From assembly GCA_022825665.1 (NCBI GenBank), contig JAJDWI010000060.1, positions 35,589 to 99,588 of the forward strand: a DNA stretch of 64,000 nucleotides. The letters are read 5' to 3'. How positions within the stretch are numbered: position 1 is the stretch's first letter; every line of letters starts with the position of its first letter. A program made the translations under genes and the position numbers. The notes under the pieces were generated by a model. It ran no database searches and was not told the origin of the DNA. It saw only the letters and a list, made by a program, of their open reading frames with translations. This stretch comes from Candidatus Poribacteria bacterium. Lineage in GTDB: Bacteria; Poribacteria; WGA-4E; WGA-3G. Shown piece by piece: positions 26,741 to 35,493 of the stretch.

Positions 26741-27715
26741 ATGTATAAAAGAACTTGTTTTGTTACTACAATCTTTCTTGTCTTATTTTTTAGTACAGCA
26801 CTACGAGGGAATGAAACTTTACAACTTTATTTTCCAAGCACTGTAGGAAGTTTTTGGGTCTATGTAGATCAAGATGGGAATGAGTTCGTGCGTCATGCAA
26901 TCGAAGGTGAAGAAATAGACGGTACGGTTTATAACGCATTCAGTTATAACCCTGAATTGGAAGATTGGGTTGATTTTAACCGTCATACAGTGCCATATCT
27001 GTATAATGTAAATGATGAGTGGATTAGTTTATTAGTCGGTGAGGAAATAGAAAACGCTGTTCATGCACGTCTCACCAAAGAATTTGAAACTTTCTCTGCA
27101 TTGGTAAAGAATTTATTTGCGAACCTGATTCCGCCTGAAGAGAATGTTACCGTTGACTTTCTATATGATATAGAGGTTGATGCGGATGAACATTTCAATT
27201 TTTTGCCAGCAGATGCATCTATTGATGATGAATGGGAAACCGTTGAGATAACTGCTACAGTCACAATGTCGTTTGAATTTCATGGTTTACCTGAGGAATT
27301 AGCAGCAGCTGCACCTCCGATGCCTCCTGTCACAGCCACTTTTTCTATTCTTGAAACAGGGATAATCCTTGATACAGAAACAGTTGAAACTGCGGCCGGT
27401 ACATTTGAAGATTGTTTGAAAATAGAATATCGTACTGAGACAGAACTCACAGCTGACCAACAAGAGGACCCTGAACCCGATAACCCACCCGGTGAAACAG
27501 TTACAACATTATGGTTAGCACCTAATATCGGTATTGTGAAGTATCACCAAGAAGCACAAAAGATGTTTCTTAATGTAATGTCTGACAAAGAATTTGCTGA
27601 GGCATCAGTACCTGCGGAAGAAGCAGCCGAGATCACTGCTACAACAATCAAGTCATTTGAATTATCAAATTACGAGATTGCACCTGATCCTGCACAAGAA
27701 GATAGGATTGAATAA
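26741..27715 (+). CDS. exported protein of unknown function, paralogue 2
   Basis: A 324-residue paralogue of the preceding gene. Signal peptide 1-23 (TTIFLVLFFSTALRG), then LQLYFPSTVGSFWVYVDQDGN and EGEEIDGTVYNAFSYNPELEDW align with paralogue 1. ETVETAAGTFEDCLKIEY and TTLWLAPNIGIVKY match its C-terminal half. It is 27 residues longer, with an Ala/Glu-rich insertion (ASVPAEEAAEITATT) before the end. AAGGA precedes the ATG. The role is unknown. A tandem pair of exported proteins under a good promoter suggests envelope or matrix components with divergent ligand preference. It lies 35 bases upstream of hemB but probably not functionally linked. Confidence 0.65.
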   Translation: MYKRTCFVTTIFLVLFFSTALRGNETLQLYFPSTVGSFWVYVDQDGNEFVRHAIEGEEIDGTVYNAFSYNPELEDWVDFNRHTVPYLYNVNDEWISLLVGEEIENAVHARLTKEFETFSALVKNLFANLIPPEENVTVDFLYDIEVDADEHFNFLPADASIDDEWETVEITATVTMSFEFHGLPEELAAAAPPMPPVTATFSILETGIILDTETVETAAGTFEDCLKIEYRTETELTADQQEDPEPDNPPGETVTTLWLAPNIGIVKYHQEAQKMFLNVMSDKEFAEASVPAEEAAEITATTIKSFELSNYEIAPDPAQEDRIE

Positions 27716-27750
27716 AACTAAATAACTTGATCGATCGCATCGGAGATTGA

Positions 27751-28728
27751 ATGAGCGTTTTCCCTATATATCGTCCCAGACGATTACGTTCAAATGAAAA
27801 CCTAAGACGACTCGTCCGAGAGACGCATCTATCTGTAGATGACCTTATATATCCGATGTTTGTTGTTCATGGACAGGACACTGCAAATGAGATTACTTCC
27901 ATGCCGGGATGCTACCAATACTCGGTGGATAGACTCGTAGAAGCTGCGAAAGAACTTGTTTCGCTTGGTATTCCTGGAACTATTCTGTTCGGAATTCCTG
28001 AGAATAAAGACGCACACGGTTCTGAAGCATACGCGGATGATGGAATTATTCAACAAGCAGTTCGTGCGATTAAGGATGCAATGCCAGACCTACTTGTAAT
28101 AACAGATGTCTGTTTGTGTGAATACACCGATCATGGACATTGCGGTGTCATTGAAGATGGTGAGGTGCAGAACGATCCAACGCTTGATCTGCTTGTCCAA
28201 GAGAGCGTATCGCATGCACAGGCAGGGGCAGATGTTATCGCGCCATCAGACATGATGGATGGTCGTGTCGGAGCTATTCGATACGCCTTAGACGAGGAAG
28301 GATATGAGAACATCCCAATAATGGCATATTCAGCAAAATATGCGTCTGCATTTTATGGACCCTTTCGTGATGCTGCAGAATCCGCACCGCAATTTGGTGA
28401 TCGTCGTTCGTATCAGATGGATCCAGCAAACTCAGAGGAGGCATTGAGAGAAGTAACGCTTGATATTGAGGAGGGTGCTGATATCGTAATGGTGAAACCT
28501 GCACTCTCATATCTTGATGTTATTTATCAAGTGAAAACAGAATTTCAGATGCCTGTTGCAGCCTATAACGTTAGTGGTGAATATTCCATGATAAAAGCAG
28601 CCGCACAAAATGGGTGGATTGATGAAAAACGTGTTGCCTTAGAGGTCCTAACGAGTATTAAACGTGCTGGCGCAGATATGATCTTGACTTACTTTGCAAA
28701 GTCGGTTGTTGAATGGCTTGAGAATTAG
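27751..28728 (+). CDS. hemB: delta-aminolevulinic acid dehydratase (porphobilinogen synthase)
   Basis: A 325-residue cytoplasmic enzyme condensing two 5-aminolevulinates to porphobilinogen. It begins [21 protein letters not shown]. The zinc site [12 protein letters not shown] is present near residue 119-130 (three-Cys, Zn-dependent type). The two Schiff-base lysines lie in [13 protein letters not shown] and [11 protein letters not shown]. Length is typical. GGAG lies 9 bases before the ATG. It is the first gene of the tetrapyrrole cluster, in the same orientation as everything to 37008. Confidence 0.95.
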   Translation: MSVFPIYRPRRLRSNENLRRLVRETHLSVDDLIYPMFVVHGQDTANEITSMPGCYQYSVDRLVEAAKELVSLGIPGTILFGIPENKDAHGSEAYADDGIIQQAVRAIKDAMPDLLVITDVCLCEYTDHGHCGVIEDGEVQNDPTLDLLVQESVSHAQAGADVIAPSDMMDGRVGAIRYALDEEGYENIPIMAYSAKYASAFYGPFRDAAESAPQFGDRRSYQMDPANSEEALREVTLDIEEGADIVMVKPALSYLDVIYQVKTEFQMPVAAYNVSGEYSMIKAAAQNGWIDEKRVALEVLTSIKRAGADMILTYFAKSVVEWLEN

Positions 28729-28816
28729 GGTTTTGTATCCGCAGGTAAAATCACATACATCGTGATGTCATTAAATATGGTATTTTTATAATTTTCAACT
28801 AATTTGGAGGAACGAA

Positions 28817-30100
28817 TTGGAGAGTAGTAAATCGTTATCAGCGTGGCAAAAATCACAGCAATATATCCCCGGTGGTGTAAACAGCCCTGTCCGTAATTTT
28901 AGCAAAGTTGGTGGACATCCGCGTTTCATTGAACGTGGTAGTGGATCAAAGGTTTATGACATAGATGGAAACGGATATATAGATTATGTTGCTTCGTGGG
29001 GACCACTAATTTTAGGACATGCACATCCAGAGATAGTGAATGCAGTCAGTGCTGCTTCTTCTCATGGGACAAGTTTCGGGGCACCCACTACATTAGAGAC
29101 GGAACTTGCAGAAATCATCGTCAATGCAGTGCCTTCTATTGAGAAAGTTCGTCTTGTGAATTCTGGTACAGAAGCTACGATGAGCGCGATACGCCTTGCT
29201 CGTGGCTATACAGGGCGCGACAAAATCATTAAGATAGATGGATGTTATCACGGGCATGTAGATTATTTGTTGGCAAAAGCAGGTTCTGGTGTTGCTACCT
29301 TCGGTCTTTCAGATAGTGGCGGCGTTCCAGAGGATTTTGCGCGTAATACCCTCACAGTGCCTTTCAACAATCCTGAAGCGGTGAAAGCCACCATTGATGC
29401 TAATCCAGATGAAATTGCGTGCCTAATTCTTGAACCCATTATGGGGAACATGGGTATCATCCCTCCACGTGAAGGCTACCTAAATGAACTCCGAGAAATA
29501 ACAGAACAACATGGGATTGTCCTCATCTTTGATGAGGTAATAACTGGTTTCCGGGTCGCTTACGGAGGCGCGCAGTCATACTACGATGTTACGCCAGATA
29601 TGACATGTCTTGGAAAAGTTATCGGTGGTGGGTTACCTGTCGGTGCTTATGGTGGAAAACGGGACATCATGCAGTGTGTTGCCCCTGAAGGTGATGTTTA
29701 TCAGGCGGGTACATTATCAGGGAATCCGTTAGCTGTAACTGCTGGCATAACGACATTAAACAAACTTTCTGCCCCTGGGGTTTATGAACAACTCGAAACT
29801 AACGCATCTACCCTTGCTGACGGTCTTAGCGAAGCAACACAGAAAAACGGTATTGACGCTTGGCATAGTCGCGTCGGTTCCATGTTGATGCTCTATTTCA
29901 CGCCTGAAACTGTTACAGATGCCGATGGTGCACGCACTGCTGATACAGAACGTTACCGAAAGTATTTTTGGGGTTTATTGGAAAGTGGTGTTTATGTTGC
30001 TCCTTCTCAATTTGAAGCAGGATTTGTCTCTTTAGTTCACTCTCAAGAGGATATTAGCACAACCGTTCAAGCCGCATCTGAGGTAATCTCTAAGCTATAG
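28817..30100 (+). CDS. hemL: glutamate-1-semialdehyde 2,1-aminomutase
   Basis: A 427-residue PLP enzyme making 5-aminolevulinate from glutamate-1-semialdehyde, the product of HemA encoded 3 kb downstream. Diagnostic segments are PGGVNSPVRNF at the N-terminus, VNSGTEATMSAIRLARG, YHGHVDYLLAKAGSG, IFDEVITGFRV and the PLP lysine in LGKVIGGGLPVGAYGG near 268. The start is TTG at 28817 with GGAGG 6 bases upstream; no ATG fits the conserved N-terminus. It follows hemB by 88 bases and is 12 bases ahead of the polyprenyl synthase gene. Confidence 0.95.
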   Translation: MESSKSLSAWQKSQQYIPGGVNSPVRNFSKVGGHPRFIERGSGSKVYDIDGNGYIDYVASWGPLILGHAHPEIVNAVSAASSHGTSFGAPTTLETELAEIIVNAVPSIEKVRLVNSGTEATMSAIRLARGYTGRDKIIKIDGCYHGHVDYLLAKAGSGVATFGLSDSGGVPEDFARNTLTVPFNNPEAVKATIDANPDEIACLILEPIMGNMGIIPPREGYLNELREITEQHGIVLIFDEVITGFRVAYGGAQSYYDVTPDMTCLGKVIGGGLPVGAYGGKRDIMQCVAPEGDVYQAGTLSGNPLAVTAGITTLNKLSAPGVYEQLETNASTLADGLSEATQKNGIDAWHSRVGSMLMLYFTPETVTDADGARTADTERYRKYFWGLLESGVYVAPSQFEAGFVSLVHSQEDISTTVQAASEVISKL

Positions 30101-30112
30101 TAAAGGAATTGA

Positions 30113-31093
30113 ATGTCAAGTTTTGATCAGATTGTCAGATTAATTTCTGAAGACCTAAATGCTGTTGAGGAAAAACTAACAGAAAATACAGCCAGCGAAT
30201 ATAGTTTTGTAGATATGGCGGTTCAACATGTGGTAGAAGGTGGAGGCAAGCGGTTGCGTCCAATTCTTGTTTTGCTTTCTGCAAGGGCATGTGGGTATGT
30301 CGGTGCCGATGCACACACACTTGCAGCGGTTGTTGAGTTAATCCATGTTGCATCGCTTGTCCACGATGATGTTCTTGATGAAGCAACAATCAGACGTGGT
30401 CGTGAAACGCTACAAACAAAATGGGGGAATAAGGTAGCGGTGCTTGTTGGTGATTATCTTCATGCACGGGTGCTCTCAATGCTGGTGTCACGTCGGTCAG
30501 ATGATCCTGCGATGGCAATACTTGCAGACACCACACAAGCGATGTGCGAAGGTGAAGTTATCCACGCATATAAAAGTGGTGATTTTGATATTTCAGAAGA
30601 GGAATACCTCAAGATAATTAGTTTCAAAACTGGCAAATTAATTGCAGCCTCTTGTACGCTTGGAGCACACCTCGGAACTAAGGAACAACAGATAATAGAT
30701 GCACTTACTATCTATGGACAACAGATCGGTACTGCCTTCCAAATAGTAGATGACCTGCTTGATTTTGTGGAAGCACCTGAGAAGTTAGGGAAAAACGCAT
30801 TCGGTGATCTTCGAGAAGGTAAACTCACTTTTCCCATCATATATGCCAGAAAAAAGAGCAATGATAATGAAAAGAAGATGCTTGAAAAAGTCCTTAATCC
30901 TGATAGTGATGAAACCGAGGCAATTACATTCGTTGAATCCCTATTCCAAAAGTATGATATTGAACAGCATTGTCTGAATGCTGCGCAAGGTTATGCAGAC
31001 AGAGCAAAAACAGCGTTGACTAAAACACCTCAATCAGAAGCACGGCTTGCCCTTGAAAACCTCGCGAATTATGTGGTTTCCCGTGATTCATAA
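30113..31093 (+). CDS. ispB: trans-polyprenyl diphosphate synthase
   Basis: A 326-residue isoprenyl chain-elongating synthase. The first Asp-rich motif is DDVLDEATIRRG (about 85-96) after GGGKRLRP, and the second is QIVDDLLDF (near 210-217). The GGGKRLRPILVLL opening is that of the long-chain (octaprenyl/heptaprenyl/solanesyl) class rather than FPP synthase. Chain length is set by residues before the first motif, which I did not resolve. It probably makes the quinone side chain. Its place inside a heme operon is shared with some other bacteria where respiratory quinone and heme are made together. AAGGA precedes the ATG. Confidence 0.88.
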   Translation: MSSFDQIVRLISEDLNAVEEKLTENTASEYSFVDMAVQHVVEGGGKRLRPILVLLSARACGYVGADAHTLAAVVELIHVASLVHDDVLDEATIRRGRETLQTKWGNKVAVLVGDYLHARVLSMLVSRRSDDPAMAILADTTQAMCEGEVIHAYKSGDFDISEEEYLKIISFKTGKLIAASCTLGAHLGTKEQQIIDALTIYGQQIGTAFQIVDDLLDFVEAPEKLGKNAFGDLREGKLTFPIIYARKKSNDNEKKMLEKVLNPDSDETEAITFVESLFQKYDIEQHCLNAAQGYADRAKTALTKTPQSEARLALENLANYVVSRDS

Positions 31094-31134
31094 ATAATAC
31101 CCAAACTCTCAATCACTAACTCTTCATAACTACA

Positions 31135-32289
31135 ATGTTTTACCCTGCATATATAAACCTTCAGAACCGAAAATGCCTTGTTGTTGGCGGTGGAACTGTT
31201 GCTGAGCGAAAAGTTGTCTCTATGCTCATAAGTGGCGGGGATGTGACAGTGATTAGTCCTGACGCAACAGAATTGGTCACTTTTCTCGCTGATATTGGGT
31301 CAATTCGCTTGCACAATAGAGACCTAAAACATGGAGATACAAACGGGTATTTTCTTGTTTGTGCCGCAACCGATTCTACTACAATCAACTCAGCAGTCTT
31401 TACAGAAGCACATGAAAAAAACAATATTCCCTTAGTCAATGTCGTTGATGTGATACCACAATGCACCTTCGCAGCTGCTTCTGTTGTAACGGATGGCGAA
31501 GTAATGTTGAGTATCTCTACGAGTGGTAAAAGTCCAGCGACAAGTCGACGTATCAGAGAATATTTTGAGGAGATGTTGGATGCATCGTCTCTGTATACCC
31601 TCGGCTATGAAAATGGAAATCCAGTACCAGTTGAAAATCTTGGACTGCCCTACCCGATTTATTTACTCCTCGAAAATAGAGAGTGTATTGTCCTGGGTGA
31701 CCTTAAATCACCAGAAGTCCAACAACGTATAGCATTGCTTCGTCAATGTAGTGCCAATGTTTTATTTTTATATCCTGATGAGGTGAAATCTCAGGAACTT
31801 GAAAACGCTTTTCTTGTCATCTCTACAGAGAAAACTTATTTAGATGAATACTTAGAGAACGGTAATCCATTCATCTATGAATTACTTGATAATCCAAGTA
31901 TAGGAACGCACTTCACGCCGAATCTCATTATTGATGATAATCTGATTATCAGTATATCAGCGAGAAGCGGTAATCAAGTATGCCAGACAAAAGAGATATA
32001 TGAGAAACTCAAACATCAGTTTGGAAACAACGGTTTCGGAGCATTTATTAATCTACTTGGAACGCGTCGATCAGAAGTTCTTGAAGCATTCCCGACTTCA
32101 AAGTTACGCGCTGATTTTTTTGAAATGCTCATCGGACACGTCGATGACGCTTCTAAGACATGTTGCCTAAGCCTCACAGACCAGAATTGTCCTGCTGAAT
32201 GTCTATTTAATTGGGTGAGACACGGCAAAATTGAACAAGCGAATAACTTTATTTCCAATTTATTGAATGAACAACGTGTTGTCTTATAG
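31135..32289 (+). CDS. precorrin-2 dehydrogenase-like protein with a degenerate second domain
   Basis: A 384-residue protein. Residues 1-160 are a standard siroheme synthase N-domain (Met8/CysG-N): YINLQNRKCLVVGGGTVAERKV, VCAATDS, VNVVDVIPQCTFAAASVV and ISTSGKSPATSRRIRE. It would oxidise precorrin-2 to sirohydrochlorin with NAD+. Residues from about 170 look like a second, decayed copy: PIYLLLENRECIVLGDLKSPEV replaces the NAD-binding GGG loop, LVIST replaces the CAATD position, and ISISARSGNQVCQTKEI replaces the SGKSP motif. The tail (CCLSLTDQNCPAECLF) is Cys-rich. Usual single-domain members are about 200 residues, so this is a duplication. No clear Shine-Dalgarno. Confidence 0.78.
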   Translation: MFYPAYINLQNRKCLVVGGGTVAERKVVSMLISGGDVTVISPDATELVTFLADIGSIRLHNRDLKHGDTNGYFLVCAATDSTTINSAVFTEAHEKNNIPLVNVVDVIPQCTFAAASVVTDGEVMLSISTSGKSPATSRRIREYFEEMLDASSLYTLGYENGNPVPVENLGLPYPIYLLLENRECIVLGDLKSPEVQQRIALLRQCSANVLFLYPDEVKSQELENAFLVISTEKTYLDEYLENGNPFIYELLDNPSIGTHFTPNLIIDDNLIISISARSGNQVCQTKEIYEKLKHQFGNNGFGAFINLLGTRRSEVLEAFPTSKLRADFFEMLIGHVDDASKTCCLSLTDQNCPAECLFNWVRHGKIEQANNFISNLLNEQRVVL

Positions 32290-32307
32290 TATAACTCCAG
32301 GAAAATA

Positions 32308-33147
32308 ATGCATTTTCTATTTCTTGTAACAGTTTTAGTTTATTTAGCAGCCAGTATTTTTCAGGCACTCTATCTCACGATAGGTGAACGAAGTGAGACG
32401 CAGACACTACGTTCACGTATTGCGCTAATTGCATTTTGGGGGACATGTGTTGGGTTTGCTCTGCTATCACTATTTATTATACTCTGGTGGTCACGTCACG
32501 GACACTTCCCGATGACACACTGGACAGACTCAACTGCTTTTTTTGCGTGGGCAAATACATTAATCTACATAATTGTTGTGCGTTTGACGCAATTACGTGC
32601 TATAGGTAGTTTCGTTATACCCGTGGCTTTCGTTGCTATTCTGATTTCGTATAGTTTTTCTGGAAATGAAGCGACATTACCTGAGAATTTGAAGACATAT
32701 TGGTTAGTACCTCATGTCACACTCATCCTTCTCGCTTATGCTGCGTTTATTACGGCATTTGGATTCGGTGTGCTTTATCTGATGGCAGAAAAGAAGATTC
32801 GACAGAAAGCACACACTCTCTTTCATAATCTCTTACCTTCACTTGGTGCTTCAGATGAATTGGGATATAGATGTACAATCCTCGGTGTTATTTTACTGAC
32901 ACTTGGTGTGATTGTAGGGGCATTGTGGACACAATACATACAAGAAATAGCATGGAGATGGTTGGACGCAAAAGTATTCTTAACTGTGGTGACGTGGGTT
33001 ATTTATGTTGTGCAAATTGGTATCCGTCAGCTGTGGGGTTGGCGTGGTAGAAAAGCAGCATATTCGGAGATTGTCGGTTTTGTTGCAGTACTCTGTACCT
33101 ATATAGGTGTAAATCTATTCTTAGACAGTGCACATACATTCCGATAG
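32308..33147 (+). CDS. CcsA/HemX-family cytochrome c assembly membrane protein
   Basis: A 279-residue integral membrane protein with about eight hydrophobic segments. It has the short CcsA/HemX form of the ccmC/ccsA family (PF01578): TDSTAFFAWANTLIYI, LKTYWLVPHVTLILLAYAAF (heme-ligand His candidate in PHVTLI), and YIQEIAWRWLDAKVFLT, matching the W-x-W-D-x-K loop. In cluster with hemA this position is occupied by HemX in Bacillus, where it affects HemA levels; alternatively it handles heme for cytochrome c. The sequence does not decide between these. AGGA precedes the ATG. Confidence 0.82.
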   Translation: MHFLFLVTVLVYLAASIFQALYLTIGERSETQTLRSRIALIAFWGTCVGFALLSLFIILWWSRHGHFPMTHWTDSTAFFAWANTLIYIIVVRLTQLRAIGSFVIPVAFVAILISYSFSGNEATLPENLKTYWLVPHVTLILLAYAAFITAFGFGVLYLMAEKKIRQKAHTLFHNLLPSLGASDELGYRCTILGVILLTLGVIVGALWTQYIQEIAWRWLDAKVFLTVVTWVIYVVQIGIRQLWGWRGRKAAYSEIVGFVAVLCTYIGVNLFLDSAHTFR

Positions 33148-33180
33148 TCAGTATAAACTTGACTATGATAACTGCTATAT

Positions 33181-33209
33181 TTGACATTCACACTGAACTG
33201 TGATATAAT
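33181..33209 (+). promoter_or_regulatory. consensus promoter inside the tetrapyrrole cluster, ahead of hemA
   Basis: TTGACA (33181-33186), exactly 17 bases, TATAAT (33204-33209) with TGA upstream (extended -10). This perfect consensus lies about 50 bases before hemA at 33260, in the 112-base gap after the ccsA-like gene. It means hemA-hemC-cobA/hemD can be transcribed apart from hemB-hemL. Confidence 0.7.
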
Positions 33210-33259
33210 TTTTAAACTTACGGTTGTTCAAAGTATCATGATTCCGTAGGGTATTTACC

Positions 33260-34561
33260 ATGAACCAGATTGTATCTATCGGAACAAGTCATCATGTTGC
33301 TCCCGTTGAATTTAGAGAAAAACTGGCTTTTTCTGATGAACAACTTATAGAATCCCTCCAACATCTTCGTGAATCCCATAACGTCCACGAAGCAGTTATT
33401 ATCTCTACATGTAATCGCGTTGAGGTATATGCGGTAGCAAATCCACACCAAACAGTAGAATCACCCATAAAAACACTTATTGACTTTTTAGCACGTTTTC
33501 ACCATATTGGTGTTGAGACGCTCAAAAAATGGAGTTATCGCCATCACAATCTTGGTACCATTCAACATCTTTTCAGAGTAACATCAAGCCTTGATTCAAT
33601 GGTTGTGGGTGAGTCTCAGATATTAAGCCAAGTTAAGGAAGCATTTGACATATCACGTTCTGCTGGTGGGGCTGGTACAGTACTTAATCGCCTTTTTCCA
33701 AAAGCATTCAGTGTTGGCAAACGAATCCGATCAGAGACCACTATTGCTTCTGGTGCTGTCTCAATCAGTTATGCAGCAGTTGAACTTGCCAAAAAAATCT
33801 TCAATGCCTTAGAAGACAAAACCGTTGCAATAATCGGTGCTGGTGAAATGAGTGAACTGACAGCGAAACATCTCGTAGCAAATGGTGTTTCAAAAGTTAT
33901 TGTTGCTAATCGTACTTATGAACGAGCAGTCAAAATTGCTGAAAAGTTTAAAGGTATTCCTGTTGCTTACGAAGATGATCTAAATTTTCTCATAGATGCT
34001 GATATTGTGATCAGTTCCACCGATGCACCACACTACCTCATTGAACGGCAGCCTCTCGCTGAAATCATGAGAAAACGGAAGCACAGGTATATGTTTCTCA
34101 TTGACATTGCTGTGCCACGCGATATAGAACCTGATGTCAGCAAAATTAACCATGCTTTTCTATATAATATTGACGACTTAGAAGCAGTGGTAGCCTCTAA
34201 TCTCAAAGAAAGACAACAAGAGGCGACTCGCGCAGAGCAAATCGTGACTGAGGAGGCGAGACGGTTCCACGACCAGATACAAATCCTTGAAGTCAATCCC
34301 ACGATAAAAGCACTTCATCAACAGTTTAAGGAAGTTGCCGAAACGGAGCTGCAGGCTTGTGTTGATAAGACTGGGTTGACGAATACACAGGAAGCAGCGG
34401 TTGCATCTATGACGCAGGCTATTGTTAAAAAACTCCTCCACCATCCCGTCACCAATTTACGTCACTCAGTCAACGACGGAAATACAGACCACGTGCAGTA
34501 TATTCACGCAATTCAAGAACTGTTCGCTTTGAATGAAATTGATGAAAAGGAACAGGAATGA
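33260..34561 (+). CDS. hemA: glutamyl-tRNA reductase
   Basis: A 433-residue enzyme reducing glutamyl-tRNA(Glu) to glutamate-1-semialdehyde, the first committed step of the C5 route. GTSHHVAPVEFREKLAF opens the catalytic domain, the active-site Cys is in ISTCNRVEVYA, and VVGESQILSQVKEAF is a family signature. The NADPH domain has IIGAGEMSELTAKHLV, and the dimerisation domain ends near 420. Length is typical. It starts 50 bases after a consensus promoter and overlaps hemC by 4 bases (ATGA). This is the usual control point of the pathway. Confidence 0.95.
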   Translation: MNQIVSIGTSHHVAPVEFREKLAFSDEQLIESLQHLRESHNVHEAVIISTCNRVEVYAVANPHQTVESPIKTLIDFLARFHHIGVETLKKWSYRHHNLGTIQHLFRVTSSLDSMVVGESQILSQVKEAFDISRSAGGAGTVLNRLFPKAFSVGKRIRSETTIASGAVSISYAAVELAKKIFNALEDKTVAIIGAGEMSELTAKHLVANGVSKVIVANRTYERAVKIAEKFKGIPVAYEDDLNFLIDADIVISSTDAPHYLIERQPLAEIMRKRKHRYMFLIDIAVPRDIEPDVSKINHAFLYNIDDLEAVVASNLKERQQEATRAEQIVTEEARRFHDQIQILEVNPTIKALHQQFKEVAETELQACVDKTGLTNTQEAAVASMTQAIVKKLLHHPVTNLRHSVNDGNTDHVQYIHAIQELFALNEIDEKEQE

Positions 34562-35475
34562 ACGGATCAATAACAATCGGCACGCGTGGCAGCCAACTCG
34601 CCCTCTGGCAAGCACAATTTGTTAAAGGACAATTAGCACACCATTTCCCCGACATTGAAGTTAACCTAAAGATCATCAAGACCACTGGAGATGCCATCCT
34701 GGACCGTTCATTGGTGGGACTCGGTAAGGGTGTTTTTACCAAAGAGATAGAGGTTGCACTTCATAATGGAGAGATAGATCTCGCTGTCCATAGTCTAAAA
34801 GACCTACCGACCGAATTGCCAGAAGGACTTTGCATCGCTGCTATCCCACCGAGAGAGGACCCGCGTGATGTATTGATCACATATACCGGATCTTCCTTAG
34901 AAGATCTACGGAGTGGCGTAAAAATCGGTACAACAAGTCCAAGACGAAAAGCACAACTCCTCCACATTCGTCCAGATTTACAAGTCGTTGATGTTCGTGG
35001 TAATGTTGATACGCGGTTACGGAAACTGCATGAAACAGACCTTGATGGTATCATCCTTGCTGCTGCGGGAATCATACGTTTACAGAAAGAGGACAGTATC
35101 ACCCAATACTTTGATACAGACCAAATGGTTCCAGCCGTAGGTCAGGGGGCTTTAGCAATCGAAGCACGGGATAGTGACAGTATCGTTGAAAAACTGCTTG
35201 CTCCACTGAATGATGAAACGACAGCAGCGGAAATAACTGCTGAAAGAACATTATTGAAGTGTCTTGGCGGTGGGTGTCAACTACCAATTGGTGCTTATGC
35301 TAAACGCATTGAGGGCAGGGAGATTTCACTCATCGGAACTGTATGTCATCCTGAAGGGAAGTTACGGATTGTGGAAAAGGCTGTAGGAAACATTGACAAC
35401 TCCGAACACTTAGGAAAAATCGTTGCCGATAAACTCTGTAACAGTGGTGCAAAAGAACTCTTGAAAACACAGTAA
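34558..35475 (+). CDS. hemC: hydroxymethylbilane synthase (porphobilinogen deaminase)
   Basis: A 305-residue enzyme polymerising four porphobilinogens to hydroxymethylbilane. TIGTRGSQLALWQAQFV opens it; HSLKDLPTELP, TSPRRKAQL and RGNVDTRLRKL are conserved substrate-binding segments. C240 in GGGCQLPIGAY carries the dipyrromethane cofactor. Full length. It overlaps hemA by 4 bases, with AAGGA in the hemA tail serving as Shine-Dalgarno. Confidence 0.95.
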   Translation: MNGSITIGTRGSQLALWQAQFVKGQLAHHFPDIEVNLKIIKTTGDAILDRSLVGLGKGVFTKEIEVALHNGEIDLAVHSLKDLPTELPEGLCIAAIPPREDPRDVLITYTGSSLEDLRSGVKIGTTSPRRKAQLLHIRPDLQVVDVRGNVDTRLRKLHETDLDGIILAAAGIIRLQKEDSITQYFDTDQMVPAVGQGALAIEARDSDSIVEKLLAPLNDETTAAEITAERTLLKCLGGGCQLPIGAYAKRIEGREISLIGTVCHPEGKLRIVEKAVGNIDNSEHLGKIVADKLCNSGAKELLKTQ

Positions 35476-35493
35476 GTTCTTGTATAGGAATCT

